Shown here one piece after another: positions 37,705-48,500 of a stretch of 64,000 nt of DNA; position 1 is the stretch's first letter; the number at the start of each line of letters is the position of its first letter. The notes under the pieces were generated by a model, which worked only from the letters and a program-made list of their open reading frames with translations, was not told where the DNA came from and ran no database searches. This DNA comes from Chrysophaeum taylorii (Eukaryota > Sar > Pelagophyceae > Pelagomonadales > Pelagomonadaceae): assembly GCA_029834535.1 (NCBI GenBank), contig JAQMWT010000198.1, positions 1-64,000 of the forward strand, written 5' to 3'. Both the position numbers and the translations under genes were made by a program.

Positions 37705-38772
37705 ATGCTCGACTTCGGGCGCTTTTTGGTCAACGCCGACGCTAGTGCGAAGGGGCGGCCAATGCCCAAGGCCGCGCGCGCGACGCAGCAGCTCTGGGTG
37801 ACGGTGCGAAAGAACCAAGTTGCGGCCGCAAGGGTCCTGCTCCGGCGCGGCGCCAACCCCAACACGCGCGACGAGGCAAGACGGACGCCCTCTTGGGTGG
37901 CCGCCTGGCACGATCTGCCCGACCTGGTCCTGCTCCTGCGAGACCACGGGGCCGACCTCAACCTTGCCGACGCCGACGGCGACGCGCCCCTTGCCGCCGC
38001 CGCGCGAAACGGTTCGTTCGATGCTGCGAGAGCCGCGATCGAGAGCGGCGCGCGACTCGACCGCCGCAACGACGATGCCCAAACGGCGCTCTGGCACGCA
38101 GCGCACAACGGCCACCTTCCCGTTGTCAAACTTCTTGGGGTCGCGGGCGCCGACCTCGGCGCGGCCGACGCCGCCGGCAGAAACCCTCTATGGATTTCCG
38201 CCGCGAACGGTCGCGGCGCCGTCGTCGCGGCGCTCCTAGAACTCGGCGCCGACCCGACGACGCCCGACGCCACCGGCGCGACCTGCCTCCACGCGGCGAC
38301 CCTCGCCGGCTTGCCCGACGTCGTCGGGCTGCTCCTCAGACAAAATCCCCCCCTCCTCGAGACCCCCGACCGCGACGGCCGCACTCCCCTCTGGCTCGCA
38401 GCGAGGGACAACAACGTTGACGTTGCCCGCGCCTTGCTCGACCACGGCGCCGACAAGCAAAAGGTGGCGCTCTCCGGCCGCACCGTGCTCGAAATCGCCC
38501 GCGCGCGACGACACCAACCCATCCTCGACCTCTTCGCGACGCACAAACCTCCAGACACAGTAACAAACCTCCGTCGAACCTCTGTACCACCTTTCCGTGC
38601 GGACCACCCCGCGCCATCTCCGACCACCATCAACTCGTCGGAGGCGCCCACTCATTCTTACCAGGCGCCATCCGGCACAACAACATCCTTGGGAGGAGAA
38701 GAGCCTCCAACGCGCCCCGTGATCAAGGCGCGAGCGGGCGTCCGCATCTTCGACGCCCTCCCTAAGATGTAA
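37705..38772 (+). CDS. Ankyrin-repeat protein
   Basis: 355 aa, ATG at 37705. Roughly seven ankyrin repeats fill residues 30-280, with the usual consensus: VAAARVLLRRGANPNTRDEA, PLAAAARNGSFDAARAAIES, TALWHAAHNGHLPVVKLLGV, PLWISAANGRGAVVAALLEL, CLHAATLAGLPDVVGLLLRQ, PLWLAARDNNVDVARALLDH. The C-terminal 75 residues are Pro/Ser/Thr rich and likely disordered. No catalytic domain or targeting signal. Ankyrin arrays bind proteins; the partner is unknown. Confidence 0.85.
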   Translation: MLDFGRFLVNADASAKGRPMPKAARATQQLWVTVRKNQVAAARVLLRRGANPNTRDEARRTPSWVAAWHDLPDLVLLLRDHGADLNLADADGDAPLAAAARNGSFDAARAAIESGARLDRRNDDAQTALWHAAHNGHLPVVKLLGVAGADLGAADAAGRNPLWISAANGRGAVVAALLELGADPTTPDATGATCLHAATLAGLPDVVGLLLRQNPPLLETPDRDGRTPLWLAARDNNVDVARALLDHGADKQKVALSGRTVLEIARARRHQPILDLFATHKPPDTVTNLRRTSVPPFRADHPAPSPTTINSSEAPTHSYQAPSGTTTSLGGEEPPTRPVIKARAGVRIFDALPKM

Positions 38773-40483
38773 CAGTGCCGTCTCTCCTCGCTGGGAGCCG
38801 CGCCGTCTTATGGTTGTGACTTGAGGGCCTCGTCTCCTCACCTCCCGCAGGTTTCTGAGCAAGCGAGCATCTTTTCTTCTTCGCGCGCTAGTGTTCTCGA
38901 ATAGTAATGGTGTTTCATCATTAGCCATGACGGTCGTCGAGTTCGAGTCTGCCCCCAGAGCAAGCCGAGCATAGTTTTTTTCGCCACTTCAAAGGCACGC
39001 GTTGTGCGTTGCCGAGGAAGGTGTGCCGCTTTACGTACCGGAGCTTGTTGGGCCGTGATGGTTGATATTGCACGGGGAACAGCAGAGACAAATCACTCGT
39101 CGTCTCTCAGAGTTTCATCCAGCCAGCCAGTACGATGATAGGTTGACGCCCCAACAAGAGGGATTGCCGCGCGGCTTCCAAGGGACTCGGCCAGCAGCGT
39201 TCGCAGCAGCATTTTGAAGTCGTGAGCAAAGTCGTCGGATATAACATAGGTCTGAAGTCCGAAACGCATCTGCTGGTAAACTGCTTCTTCAAGCCCTCAC
39301 GTCGCCACAGCGACCCAAAGCCGGCATCACTACAGGCAAGGGGCACGCACGAGCTCTGGGAGATTAAGGCACTTTTCGGCCCCGTCGCGAAAATAACAGG
39401 GAACACTCTTCGTCGTTGGCCGCAACTTGACGACTGCGTCGACATCATCAACGCTGCGCGACGACAAGCTAGAAAGTGGTTCAGTCGCTCGCAATTCTCC
39501 CTCCAATCTGCCGTGAAAACCCCACGCCATCGGGTGGGAGTTTGATCGGAAAAAGCGCCGCAGGACAAATGGCCGTTGCTGCGTTCTATGTTTCTGCCTA
39601 TGAGCATTTCATCCTCTTTTCTTAGCTGCTGCCTGCTTTTGGTTTTCCAATTTTTCAATGGTGCATCCGGCAGCTGTCGTGCAAAAAAACTCTCCAGGGC
39701 CTTCGCTTTGAGAAATTGGCAAATTCTCTGAAAGGAGTCGGGGACTTCCTTCTGCTCAAACTCAAGACTCTGCGAGATCTCGCAACCTGCTCGACGATGA
39801 CCTCGCAGTGCATTAAAAACCGCATATGCCGGCGGCCCGCGATGAGAGTCGTATGTTTGACGACGACCAACCAGCGGCCGACGGTGCAAAATGCTGCTAT
39901 CTAGCTCAGAGGGCGATGAACACAACATCTGTACATTTTTTGCGTGCTGGTACGCTCGTGTTTTTTACGTTGTAAGCAACCCCAATAATTCTTCACGATG
40001 GTGTTTGCGCTCTGCTAAAATCGCGCCTCGCGTTGTCTGTCGCCCTTCTCGGCGGCGGTCATGACGGTAACGTTTCGTATGCCCAAACGAAGTTCGGCGC
40101 GGGCAGAATGCGCTTCGAGTCGCGTGTGATCGATGTCTATGAAGAACTGAGTCATCACGCGAATTCGGATTGTCGCTTGAGAGTTAATTCTCATGAAATG
40201 TGCCTTCCAACGCGGTGCAAATTCTTTCCTAGTAGACCAGTTTCTACCACACTCTTTGGCATCCATCCATCCCACAAACGGCCGGCCAGCGACACGAATA
40301 GCGTGAAGTGACGGTCTTGGCGACACGTCGATGCTCGTCTCGAGATCTCGACCTTGACCTTTTGTGCACAAACCACACTTGATAAAATGAACAAAACACC
40401 AAAAAAGTTTTGGGCGAAATCTTCAACACGGGGAACGAAAGTGTTTAATAAAGCCGTTGGTCCCATCTCCGCCTGCGGCGACG
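38773..40483. other. Intergenic region with unresolved coding potential
   Basis: Composition is closer to 50% GC than in neighbouring genes. Besides the 273-codon minus frame listed separately, minus frames at 40371-40015 (118 codons) and 40466-40191 (91 codons) look protein-like in places, but I could not join them into one gene. Possibly a decayed gene or element. Confidence 0.4.
39107..39928 (-). CDS. Unresolved 273-codon ORF, function unknown
   Basis: ATG at 39928, stop at 39107, uninterrupted. In a region of about 50% GC, a frame this long is unlikely by chance, so either it or an antisense frame is or was coding. It has several Cys (SKCCCERCWPSP) and basic stretches but no recognised domain. 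The plus strand over the same stretch also has a 107-codon frame (39222-39545) with a natural-looking composition, so strand is uncertain. Confidence 0.35.
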   Translation of the reverse strand: MLCSSPSELDSSILHRRPLVGRRQTYDSHRGPPAYAVFNALRGHRRAGCEISQSLEFEQKEVPDSFQRICQFLKAKALESFFARQLPDAPLKNWKTKSRQQLRKEDEMLIGRNIERSNGHLSCGAFSDQTPTRWRGVFTADWRENCERLNHFLACRRAALMMSTQSSSCGQRRRVFPVIFATGPKSALISQSSCVPLACSDAGFGSLWRREGLKKQFTSRCVSDFRPMLYPTTLLTTSKCCCERCWPSPLEAARQSLLLGRQPIIVLAGWMKL

Positions 40484-42298
40484 ATGAGCAGCAGGTGTTT
40501 GAAGCCCCGAAAGGCCAAACGCGAGACGTTGTCGTACCTCGAGTCGAGTCTGGCGTCTAGTCCAGATCGAGAGGGCGTTGCGAACATCGTGCGCGAGCTT
40601 CGGTACGAGGCGGCGTCGGTCGCCACCGACAAGCAGGGGAGCGCGTTGGTCGAGGGGATTGCGCGGCTCGCGTCGCCGCGGTGTGTCGAGCGGTTGTGTC
40701 GATGGTGCAGTCCGTATGCGGGGTTCTTGGCCCGGCACCGCCACTCGTCGCACGTCCTGCAGACGTTGCTCGCGGTTCTGGCCAAGTCGTCGTCGGTCGA
40801 GTCGTCCGAGTCGTCGTCCGAGTCCGAAGACGAAGGGGAATCGAGCGTGTGGAGGAACCTTGCGGCATGCGGGCGCGGTGCGCGATGCGGTATCGCGTTG
40901 TGGCGGGCGTTGCGCGAGGAGGCGACGACGACAGAGTTATTTATGGACGGTAGCGCGTCGCACGTCGCGCGCGCGGCGACGTCGGCTCTCGCGGGCCTGC
41001 CGGTCGTGTCGGAGCGGCGGGGGCGGCGGAGCGAGCGGCACGCGCACTGCATCGACGACGCGGCGCACCTCGACCGCGAGGCCCTGCGCAAAATGTGCGC
41101 CGAGCGCAAGGACGAGGCCGGCGCGGCCGAGCTCGGGGCGATCGTTCGCTCGCTCTCGGCCGACGTCGACGGCCTCTCGCGATGCGCGCTCGACGCCTCC
41201 GGCGCCCCGAGCCTCGCGCTCTTGGTGCGCGTGCTGGGGATTGCGGGCGAGACCGAAATGATCCATGCCCTCGCCGCGACGCTCATGAGGCCCGCCGACG
41301 CCGTCGCGCGCCTCTCGAACGACAAGAAAGGATCGGTCGTCGTCGAGGCCCTCCTCGAGACGACGTCGCCGCCCGAGCCGCTGCTCGAGGCCATCGCGGC
41401 GCGGCTCCCAGAGTTTGTGGCGGGAGTGACCTCGAATTACGTCGTGCAGGCCGCGTTCCGCCACGGCCACGCGGGCGAGGCGTGGTTCCGCGCGTTACCC
41501 GCCGACCGCGTCCGCCGCGCCGACCGCCTCGGCGTTCTCTCGGCCGCGCTCGAGGCGGCCGCGCGAGACCGCATCCTCGTCGACAACCTCCTCCCGCAGA
41601 CTTGGGAGGTGCTATTCGACGCGAAAAACGACGCGATCAGGGAACACGGGGCGCGCGCGGCCGCTGCAGCCCTCGAACTCGCGAGAGACCGCGTCGTCCT
41701 CCCGCGCGACGCCCTCTACGTCGTCGTCAGAGATGCGAATCTTCCCTGGAATCGCGCGCTCCTCGACGCCCTCCTCGCTGACGGTGACGGGGCTAGCCTT
41801 TTGGCACGCGCCGTCGCGGCGGGGGACGTCCGCGCCCTCGTCGCGGACCGCGAGACGGCATTTCTGAGGCTCTTTCGCCGCGTTCGATCCAACGATCGAG
41901 CTGCCCTCCTCGAACCCCTCGAGCCCGCCCTCAAAGACCTCCAGAACCGAGCGCCCGCCCTGGTGACCGCGACGAGGCTCGACCTCTTCTGTTCTTCGAG
42001 GAAAAAATGGGCGTCGGCTTGCGACCGCGAGGCCGACGCGCACCGCAAAACCCGCCCGCTGCCGTCTCAAAAAAAAGCCGAGACCCTCGACGCGACCAGG
42101 GACCGCCTTCTCAAGCGCGTTTCCAAGGGCAAGACGGTTGCGGACCTCCTCCCCGCCATCGTCGACGAACAAGGGGGGGAGGGCAAATCCTTGAGGTCCC
42201 TCAAGGAGAAGAAAAGGAGGCGAGCCGACTTTCGTGACCCGAACGGCGGCGGCGAAAAGAAGAACAAGAAGAAGAAGAAGAAGACTAGTGGTGAATAA
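40484..42298 (+). CDS. NOP9-like Pumilio-repeat nucleolar protein
   Basis: 604 aa from ATG 40484. A Pumilio-type alpha-alpha superhelix: ETLSYLESS, VANIVRELRYEAASVATDKQ, GSALVEGIARLA, and HRHSSHVLQTLLAVLAK match the NOP9 start (a long helix then D..GS.V.E..L). Later PUF-like blocks are VARLSNDKKGSVVVEALLET, GVTSNYVVQAAFRHG and MHALAATLMRP-type helices. An acidic Ser/Glu insert at about 120-140 and a strongly basic Lys-rich tail (KKNKKKKKKTSGE) fit a nucleolar protein. Role in family: binding pre-18S rRNA during 40S maturation. Convergent with ADC synthase, with 74 bp between the stops. Confidence 0.75.
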   Translation: MSSRCLKPRKAKRETLSYLESSLASSPDREGVANIVRELRYEAASVATDKQGSALVEGIARLASPRCVERLCRWCSPYAGFLARHRHSSHVLQTLLAVLAKSSSVESSESSSESEDEGESSVWRNLAACGRGARCGIALWRALREEATTTELFMDGSASHVARAATSALAGLPVVSERRGRRSERHAHCIDDAAHLDREALRKMCAERKDEAGAAELGAIVRSLSADVDGLSRCALDASGAPSLALLVRVLGIAGETEMIHALAATLMRPADAVARLSNDKKGSVVVEALLETTSPPEPLLEAIAARLPEFVAGVTSNYVVQAAFRHGHAGEAWFRALPADRVRRADRLGVLSAALEAAARDRILVDNLLPQTWEVLFDAKNDAIREHGARAAAAALELARDRVVLPRDALYVVVRDANLPWNRALLDALLADGDGASLLARAVAAGDVRALVADRETAFLRLFRRVRSNDRAALLEPLEPALKDLQNRAPALVTATRLDLFCSSRKKWASACDREADAHRKTRPLPSQKKAETLDATRDRLLKRVSKGKTVADLLPAIVDEQGGEGKSLRSLKEKKRRRADFRDPNGGGEKKNKKKKKKTSGE

Positions 42299-42372
42299 TA
42301 ATACTACTCCTCTAATGAGGCGGCTCGTGGGTGAGCGGGCGGGGGGTTCAATACAAACAAGAGGCTGCAGCG

Positions 42373-42400
42373 TCACCTGCTGTGCAGCCACCGCGGAGCA

Positions 42401-42435
<35 letters not shown>

Positions 42436-44799
42436 AGCGCGAGACGTCGTCGCGGATAGCAGGGACGACGGCTGACCATCATCATCATCATCATCATCAT
42501 CGAGATCTTCGTCGTCGTCGTCGTCGTCGAAAAGAGGATCATCACGTGCGAAGGAGTCGGGCTTGAGGGTCGAACCGAAGGCCGCGAGGACGGCGTTTGC
42601 CTTGAGCTTGAGCTCGGCCCACTCGCTGGGGATATCCGAGAGCGCGGTGAGCGCGCCGCCGGCACCGACTCTGACGGTCCACGAGTCGTGATGATCTGAG
42701 GCGTGCGTGAAGACGGCGGTGCGGATGACGACGGCGAGGTCGGCGTCGCCGGTAAGCGACAGAAAACCGAGCGCCCCAGAGTAGCAACCGCGGGGGACTC
42801 GTGCCTCGAGGTCGTGGATGATTTCGCAGGTTCGTCGTTTTGGCGCGCCGGTCATGGATCCGGGGGGGAAGGTGGCGTCGATGGCGTCGAGGGCGTCGGC
42901 GCCTTGCCGGAGACGACCCCTGACGGTCGTGACGAGCTGGTGAACAGTCGCGAAGCTCTCGACGGCGGCGAGTTTGTGGACCCTCGCGTCGTCGCAGACT
43001 CTGAGGAGGTCGTTCGTGAGGAGGTCGGCGATCATGAGATTCTCTGCGCGCGTCTTGACCGAGCGCTCGAGTATCGAAGCCTCCATCTCGTCGCGGTCGG
43101 GGTCGGCGCTGCGGGGTGCCGTGCCCTTGATGGGTTTTGCCTCGACGTCGCGGCCCGAGACGCGGAGAAATCTTTCCGGCGAGGAGCTGGCGACGGAAAC
43201 GTCCGCGAGGTCGAGAAACGCCGCGTGCGGCGCTCGGTTCGCGCGACGGAGCCGTTCGTACCACTCGAGGGGCGCGCCCCCAACCGTCGCCTGGAACGAT
43301 GTCGTCAGGCAAACCTCGTAGGTGTCGCCGGCAGCGATGCGGTCGAGGGCCAGGCGCGCGCGCCGGCCGTACTCTGTTCTGTCGATCGCGCACTCGAACT
43401 CGACCGCGCTCGTCTTCTCTGGCGGTTTCCACAGCGTCCCGCCGCCGGAAATGCGCGGCTCGAAGCTTGGTACCTCGCCGTCCGCGACGAGCTCGAGCGC
43501 CCAGGCGCGCCGCAGCCGGTGGTGGAAGACGACCGCGCGATCGACGAACGCGAGCGCCGAGTCGGGCGTCGAGTCGGGCGTCGAGTCGTCGTCGTCGTCA
43601 CCACTACCGGGCGTGTAGTCGCGCGTCTCGCGACGGAGTTCGTAACCCAGGTAACCGACGAAGCCGAGCTGGAAGTCGAAGGGGAGCGGGAGTGGCCCGT
43701 TGGCGGGCCTGCGAGCCTCGAGCTCCCGCCGGAGGGCGTCGAGGAGCCGTCCCTCGACAACTTTTCTTTGGCCGTCGGGCCGCTCGAACGTCGAGAGGCC
43801 CCTCTTGTGGGTCACCGCGAAGCCGTGGGGGCCAGTGCCGCCCACGACGCTCACGGGCGCCGCCGTCGAGCCGTCGCCGTCGAGCCAAACGCTCCGCCGC
43901 GACTGGTTGTAGAAGATATCCCTGTACGCGGTCGCGGCGAGCTCCCGGCCGTCGACGTCAGGTGCCCAAGCGGCGACTTGGGTCGCGACGACGCGCCACG
44001 AGGTACGGGGCTTTGGCGCCGCCGCCGCCGCCGCCGCCGCCGCTGTGAGAACCACCGGCATCCCGACCGACCGGGCGCAGCAGTACCGCAGGAAATTCGT
44101 GGCGATGAGGTCGCCGTGGCGCGTCGCGACCGACTCTGGATGGAACTGGACGCCAAAACGAGGAAGACCAACGTGCTCGAGCGCGAGGACGTCGCCCGCC
44201 TTGGAGCGCGCCACGACGCGCAACGGCGAGGCCCAGAGTCGCCGGTCGTCGAGGACCGTGAGCGAGTGGTATCTAGTTGCCCCAAAGCCCTGCGGCAGGC
44301 CGCGAAAGAGCCGAGCTTCCGGGTCGAAGAACACGCCGTCGACGACGCCGTGCCGTGGGACGCCGAGGGGCGCAACGCACGCGCCCTCCGACCACGCGAG
44401 ACCCTGGTGCCCCAGGCACACCCCCAGCACCGGCAAGCTATGCGGCGCGTTCCGAAGGGCGAGCCCGGCTGCCGTCTCGGCAAAATCCAGCGCAGAGCCC
44501 GGATGTCCCGGCCCGGGAGACAGCACGAGCCCGTCCCACTCGCCGAGGAACTCCGAGCTTACCTCGGACCGCAGGGTTGCCGTCAGGGCCTCGTCGTCGT
44601 GACCGATTACCGTCGGCCAGTGGTCGCGCAGGCTATCCCTAGGCGACCCGTGCACGCGACGCGACGCGCTCGCGACCCACCGCGCCACATTCTGCGTGTA
44701 CGAGTCGTGGCAGTCGATCAACAGAATTCTGGGCCGAGGTGTCGCGGAGTAAAGGCTCAGTGCGGCCACGCGAGCCGCGTGGACCCACAGCGCAACCAT
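42373..44799 (-). CDS. Bifunctional aminodeoxychorismate synthase (PabA-PabB fusion)
   Basis: 808 aa, single exon. Residues about 25-245 are a class I glutamine amidotransferase: LLIDCHDSYTQNV, LVLSPGPGHP, GVCLGHQGLA with nucleophile Cys, and VQFHPESVATRHG with His/Glu. Residues about 275-740 are the chorismate-binding subunit: TYEVCLTTSF, FLDLADVSVASSSPERFLRV, PIKGTAPRSAD (Lys marks ADC synthase rather than anthranilate synthase), ENLMIADLLTNDL, VHQLVTTVRGRL, and PPGSMTGAPKRRTCEII. It makes 4-amino-4-deoxychorismate for p-aminobenzoate and folate. The tail from about 755 is poly-Asp then poly-Ser, from trinucleotide runs at 42478-42500 and 42403-42432. N-terminal 20 residues may be a transit peptide. 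Confidence 0.93.
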
Positions 44800-44877
44800 C
44801 CTCGCATCGCCACGCGAGATGTAGAAAATCGCCTCTTTGATTAATCATAGCCCTCTCTTAGCGCCGGCCGTCGCGCG
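44800..44877. promoter_or_regulatory. 78-bp divergent promoter region
   Basis: Separates the start codons of aminodeoxychorismate synthase (-) and the SMI1/KNR4 protein (+). It contains an AT-rich GATTAATCATAG centre that could act for both directions; no defined core motif identified. Confidence 0.5.
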
Positions 44878-45468
44878 ATGCCGCCACACGTGCATGTCGC
44901 CGAGGAGGGAAACAAACGAGCGGGGGCGATGACCCCAGCCGAAATGCGCCAGTGCGTCGTGGACATCGTCGGCTGGTTCGAGGCAAAGGCCCAGACCGAC
45001 ACCGTCGGCGCCTCCGAGGACGAGATCAAGGCCTTTAGTCGTCGACACGACATCACGCTCCCCCTCGCCCTTGAAGAGTTGTACTTGAAAACCCAGGGCG
45101 GCTTGCTGTGGTTCGAGGAGAAGAAAATGACCTCGCTCCAGGAAGCCGCCAAACTTAGGGACGAGATCAAAGACAACAACAAGAAGAAGGAGAACGACAA
45201 CAACAATAACAATAACGGCGACGACAAGGAGAACAACAAGTACTACCCATTCGCAAACGACGACGAGGAGGACCTCCTCGTTGTCGACTGCGACACCGAG
45301 GCCGTCTTCGAATACGATCTCTATTCCGGCCTCGGAACCAAGCTCTCCGAGTCCTTCACCGATTTCATCGAAACATACAGAAACCTCCTCCTCGCCGATC
45401 ACTTCGACTATTTCGACGACATCGGCCTCGTCGAAAAGGTCGGCATCCAGCCCAATTATGGGAAATAA
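44878..45468 (+). CDS. SMI1/KNR4 (SUKH) family protein
   Basis: 196 aa, ATG 44878. The pattern IVGWFEA, GASEDEIKAFSRRHDITLPL, ALEELYLKTQGGLLWF is the SMI1/KNR4 start (a W helix, then E..E...LP..L...Y...GG). After a low-complexity Lys/Asn/Asp insert, YYPFAND and DLLVVDCDTEAVFEYDL, SESFTDFIETYRNLL match the SUKH middle and final helix. SUKH domains act in yeast cell-wall signalling and as immunity proteins in bacteria; the role here is unknown. The Asn/Lys run comes from AAC/AAG repeats. Confidence 0.8.
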   Translation: MPPHVHVAEEGNKRAGAMTPAEMRQCVVDIVGWFEAKAQTDTVGASEDEIKAFSRRHDITLPLALEELYLKTQGGLLWFEEKKMTSLQEAAKLRDEIKDNNKKKENDNNNNNNGDDKENNKYYPFANDDEEDLLVVDCDTEAVFEYDLYSGLGTKLSESFTDFIETYRNLLLADHFDYFDDIGLVEKVGIQPNYGK

Positions 45469-45594
45469 GTATGTGTATGTTGGACCAAAAGCGAGATTTT
45501 CCCGGGCAAGCTCGGCGCTAATTCTTACCGCCCGCTCGCCGTGGTTATCGTAGGCGTGCGAGTGAGATCGTCGAGGAGTGCAGAGAATGAGACC

Positions 45595-48500
45595 TCAAGT
45601 TCGAAGAGACGCCGCTCGCCTGTGCGAAATGTACCACGTGCAATCATTGTAAACGGAGTGTTCGATCTTGCACTCACGCGAATCTCGGGCTGCCGCACTC
45701 GAAGGTGAGACACGGCGGCCGTTGCGCTGTTCGAAGCCTCGGGGGTTCTCGTAGAAAGCGGCGAGTTCCGGCACGCAGAGGAGGGTCATCGCCTCGCTCC
45801 ACGAGCGACGAGAGTCTTCGAGGCGAAGGGCACCAAGAAAGTCTCGGATGAACGCGTCGACAGGACCTTGCGACCGCCAGACTTCGCGCTTCAACCTTCC
45901 TGTCTTGGAAAGGGAGAATCGCAGGCTGATGCGCATGGCTGCGAAGGAAGTCCACGTTGTCGATGATGATGATTTTGTCCCACCCGTAGAGCGCACCGTC
46001 TCAGAACCAGCGACGAGCGTGAGCGACTCCGACCGCCCCGCCACCGTCGACGTGAGCGTGATGCGGAGCGATCCGTCGAGACCCGGAACCCGCAGAGTAT
46101 GTGTCCGCGTCTCCGAAAGTGGTGGCTCTCCTGCTTTCGCAAGCTCGGCCTCCTGCAGCTCGAGGTCGCGGAGAAATCGCGCTACGAATGGCCAACCCTT
46201 CCACTTGTCGGCGGTGGTCGTTTTCGTGTTATCCACGACTGGCCGCACATCGCGCTTATCATCAGAATATATGTTGGGCGCGAGAATGTCGAGGTCAACT
46301 GCAGTATTGATGACGTCGCGGAGTGCGTCGAGGTCCTTATGTTCGATTGCGTCCATGGCCGCAACCTCGAGGTCAGCGCGACGCTTGGCAAAGGTGAGAC
46401 TTCGCAACGCACTAACTTTCCACTCCTGCGACATCGAGATCGAGAGGCGAGTCGCATCAGCAAACGCCGCTTGGACACGACGTAGATCGACGTCCTCAGA
46501 TCTGGCGCACGACAAGCAAGCCTCGAGTTCGCGCTTGGCCCGGATAAGTTCATCGAGCTTCGGCGCTTCCTTGAAATGCTCACATTCCCAAGACTCCTCC
46601 TCCTCGAGAGGGCCGGCAGTCTCCTCCTCGACGACCAAGCAGCTATCATCGGATCTGCGAACATGCGTTGTATCTTTGCAGTGTCGAAGTCGGGCCAGCT
46701 CGGCCTCCATGGAAACATATTCGGCCGTTGTCTTGGGCACGCCAACTGACGTCGCGTACGACAGGCTCGCCGCAGCGCGTGCAATAGCATCTGGTACATG
46801 CAAATTTGAGGACCCTCCAGGAACCAGACGGAGCGACTCGCATTCAGATGTGAGCTGCAGTCGACAGGTCTTTATGTTGGAAGCGGCCTCGCACGCTTCT
46901 CGCGCGACGACCGCAAACACCGACGACATCGACGACGAAGACTGGCTTTCTCGAGATGGTTCGGCGCTCGAGAGTGTCCATGGCGCATGCTTCTCGCAAG
47001 TCGCGACCGCCTCGCCCAACACTTCTTGTTTGGGCCCGAGTTCCGCGTTCGCGACGGCTTCTGCCAAGAGAGATACCACCGCTTTGACAAAGTGTCTCAG
47101 ACTCAAGACATAGGCGTGGGCTGGTTCAGCGACAGCGGTCTGCTCGGCATCAAGTAAGTGTTCGAGCGCTTGCAACATGGGTTCGTAGTCTGTTACCCTC
47201 ACCTCGTGACCGCCTCGTACCCTAAACAAGATGGCCGCGATTATGGAACCGCCGATGCGCGTCGATTCTTCTGCGACGTCTTTCCATCGACTCAACCGTC
47301 TCGCAAGGTCCACAATGCTCTTGAGAGTGGTGGCTCGTGTGCGCCAAATGAGGATAATAGATCGAGCATCCTCAATTTTCTTGTGTTCCAAGAAATTCGT
47401 CGTCGCGTCCGCGAGAGCGGATTCGACCTCAAACGCGCGTTCCTGGAGGCTTTCGGACAGGTCGGAAACCGCGTTGTCCCAGCGATTGTCAGACTTCAGA
47501 TCAAAACAGTCCGGCCCTAGTCTGACGGCTTCGTCAATCACGCGTTTGGCGACGCGCCATTTTTTAAACTCGGGTACGTCGAGCACCTGTCGCCGCGCAA
47601 AATTGACAGCGGGCGACTCCTTCGTGTCTTTGATTCCCCCGAGCATCGCGACCAATTTTTCGACGTCGTCGTACGCGTGTTCATCAAACGAAACAACCAT
47701 ACCAGCTTGCGTCGATCCCAAGGCGTTCTTCGCATCGAAGGCTTGGCACGCCCTTAGTAACCGTAGCTCGAGCCTTGCCTTTTTCAGAAAAGGAGACTCG
47801 GCAAGGCCAATGCGATTGGCCTTGCGAATCGCCGTTTCAAGCGTATTCTCGTTTTCCGAAGCCGCCGCGTCGTCAAGCGCCAACAGGGCATCGTGCCGAT
47901 CGATAAGCTCGGCGGCGTCTTGTCCCGCATTTCTGGCCTCGCGGTACACGCCGGGAAGCACCTCGCGCAAGTTGGGCAAGGCAGTGACCGCTTCGGCCGA
48001 AGTCCGCAGACTCGCAGCGATTTCCTGCCACTGTGACCTCGCCGCCTCCCACAGCCGATGGTCACCGATTGTGCACGCTTCGTCATCGCCATCGAGTGCA
48101 CCTGGCGTGCTCTCCGCACGCGCCACGGCCTCGTCGAGATCCAGGACAGCGCGCGCGCGCTCCAGCGTCACGGGAAGCTGCTGATGGTCTATGGATGCAT
48201 TTGTGTGAAACTCTTTGTCGGCACTAGCAACGAGCTTGGCCAGAGATTTGCGCTTATGTTGCTTGAGTTTGAGCTCTACTTCCAGAGCAGCAAGTAGTTC
48301 GTTGAGCTTCGCCAGTAGGTTGTTTCGTTCGAGCGCTTTTGCTAATATGGGTTCAATTTCCTCATGCAATCCGAGTGCGTGAGCCCGAGCGATATTATCG
48401 GCAAGATGCATGTCTTCGTGTGCGAGATCGCCGACAACATCGGCCACCTCGCGGCACCATCTAGCCAGGGGCCAAGGCTGCGATATCGACGACGCGCGAT

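Noticed and set aside
42703-44844. 713-codon plus-strand ORF over aminodeoxychorismate synthase
   Set aside because: All synthase and amidotransferase motifs are on the minus strand.
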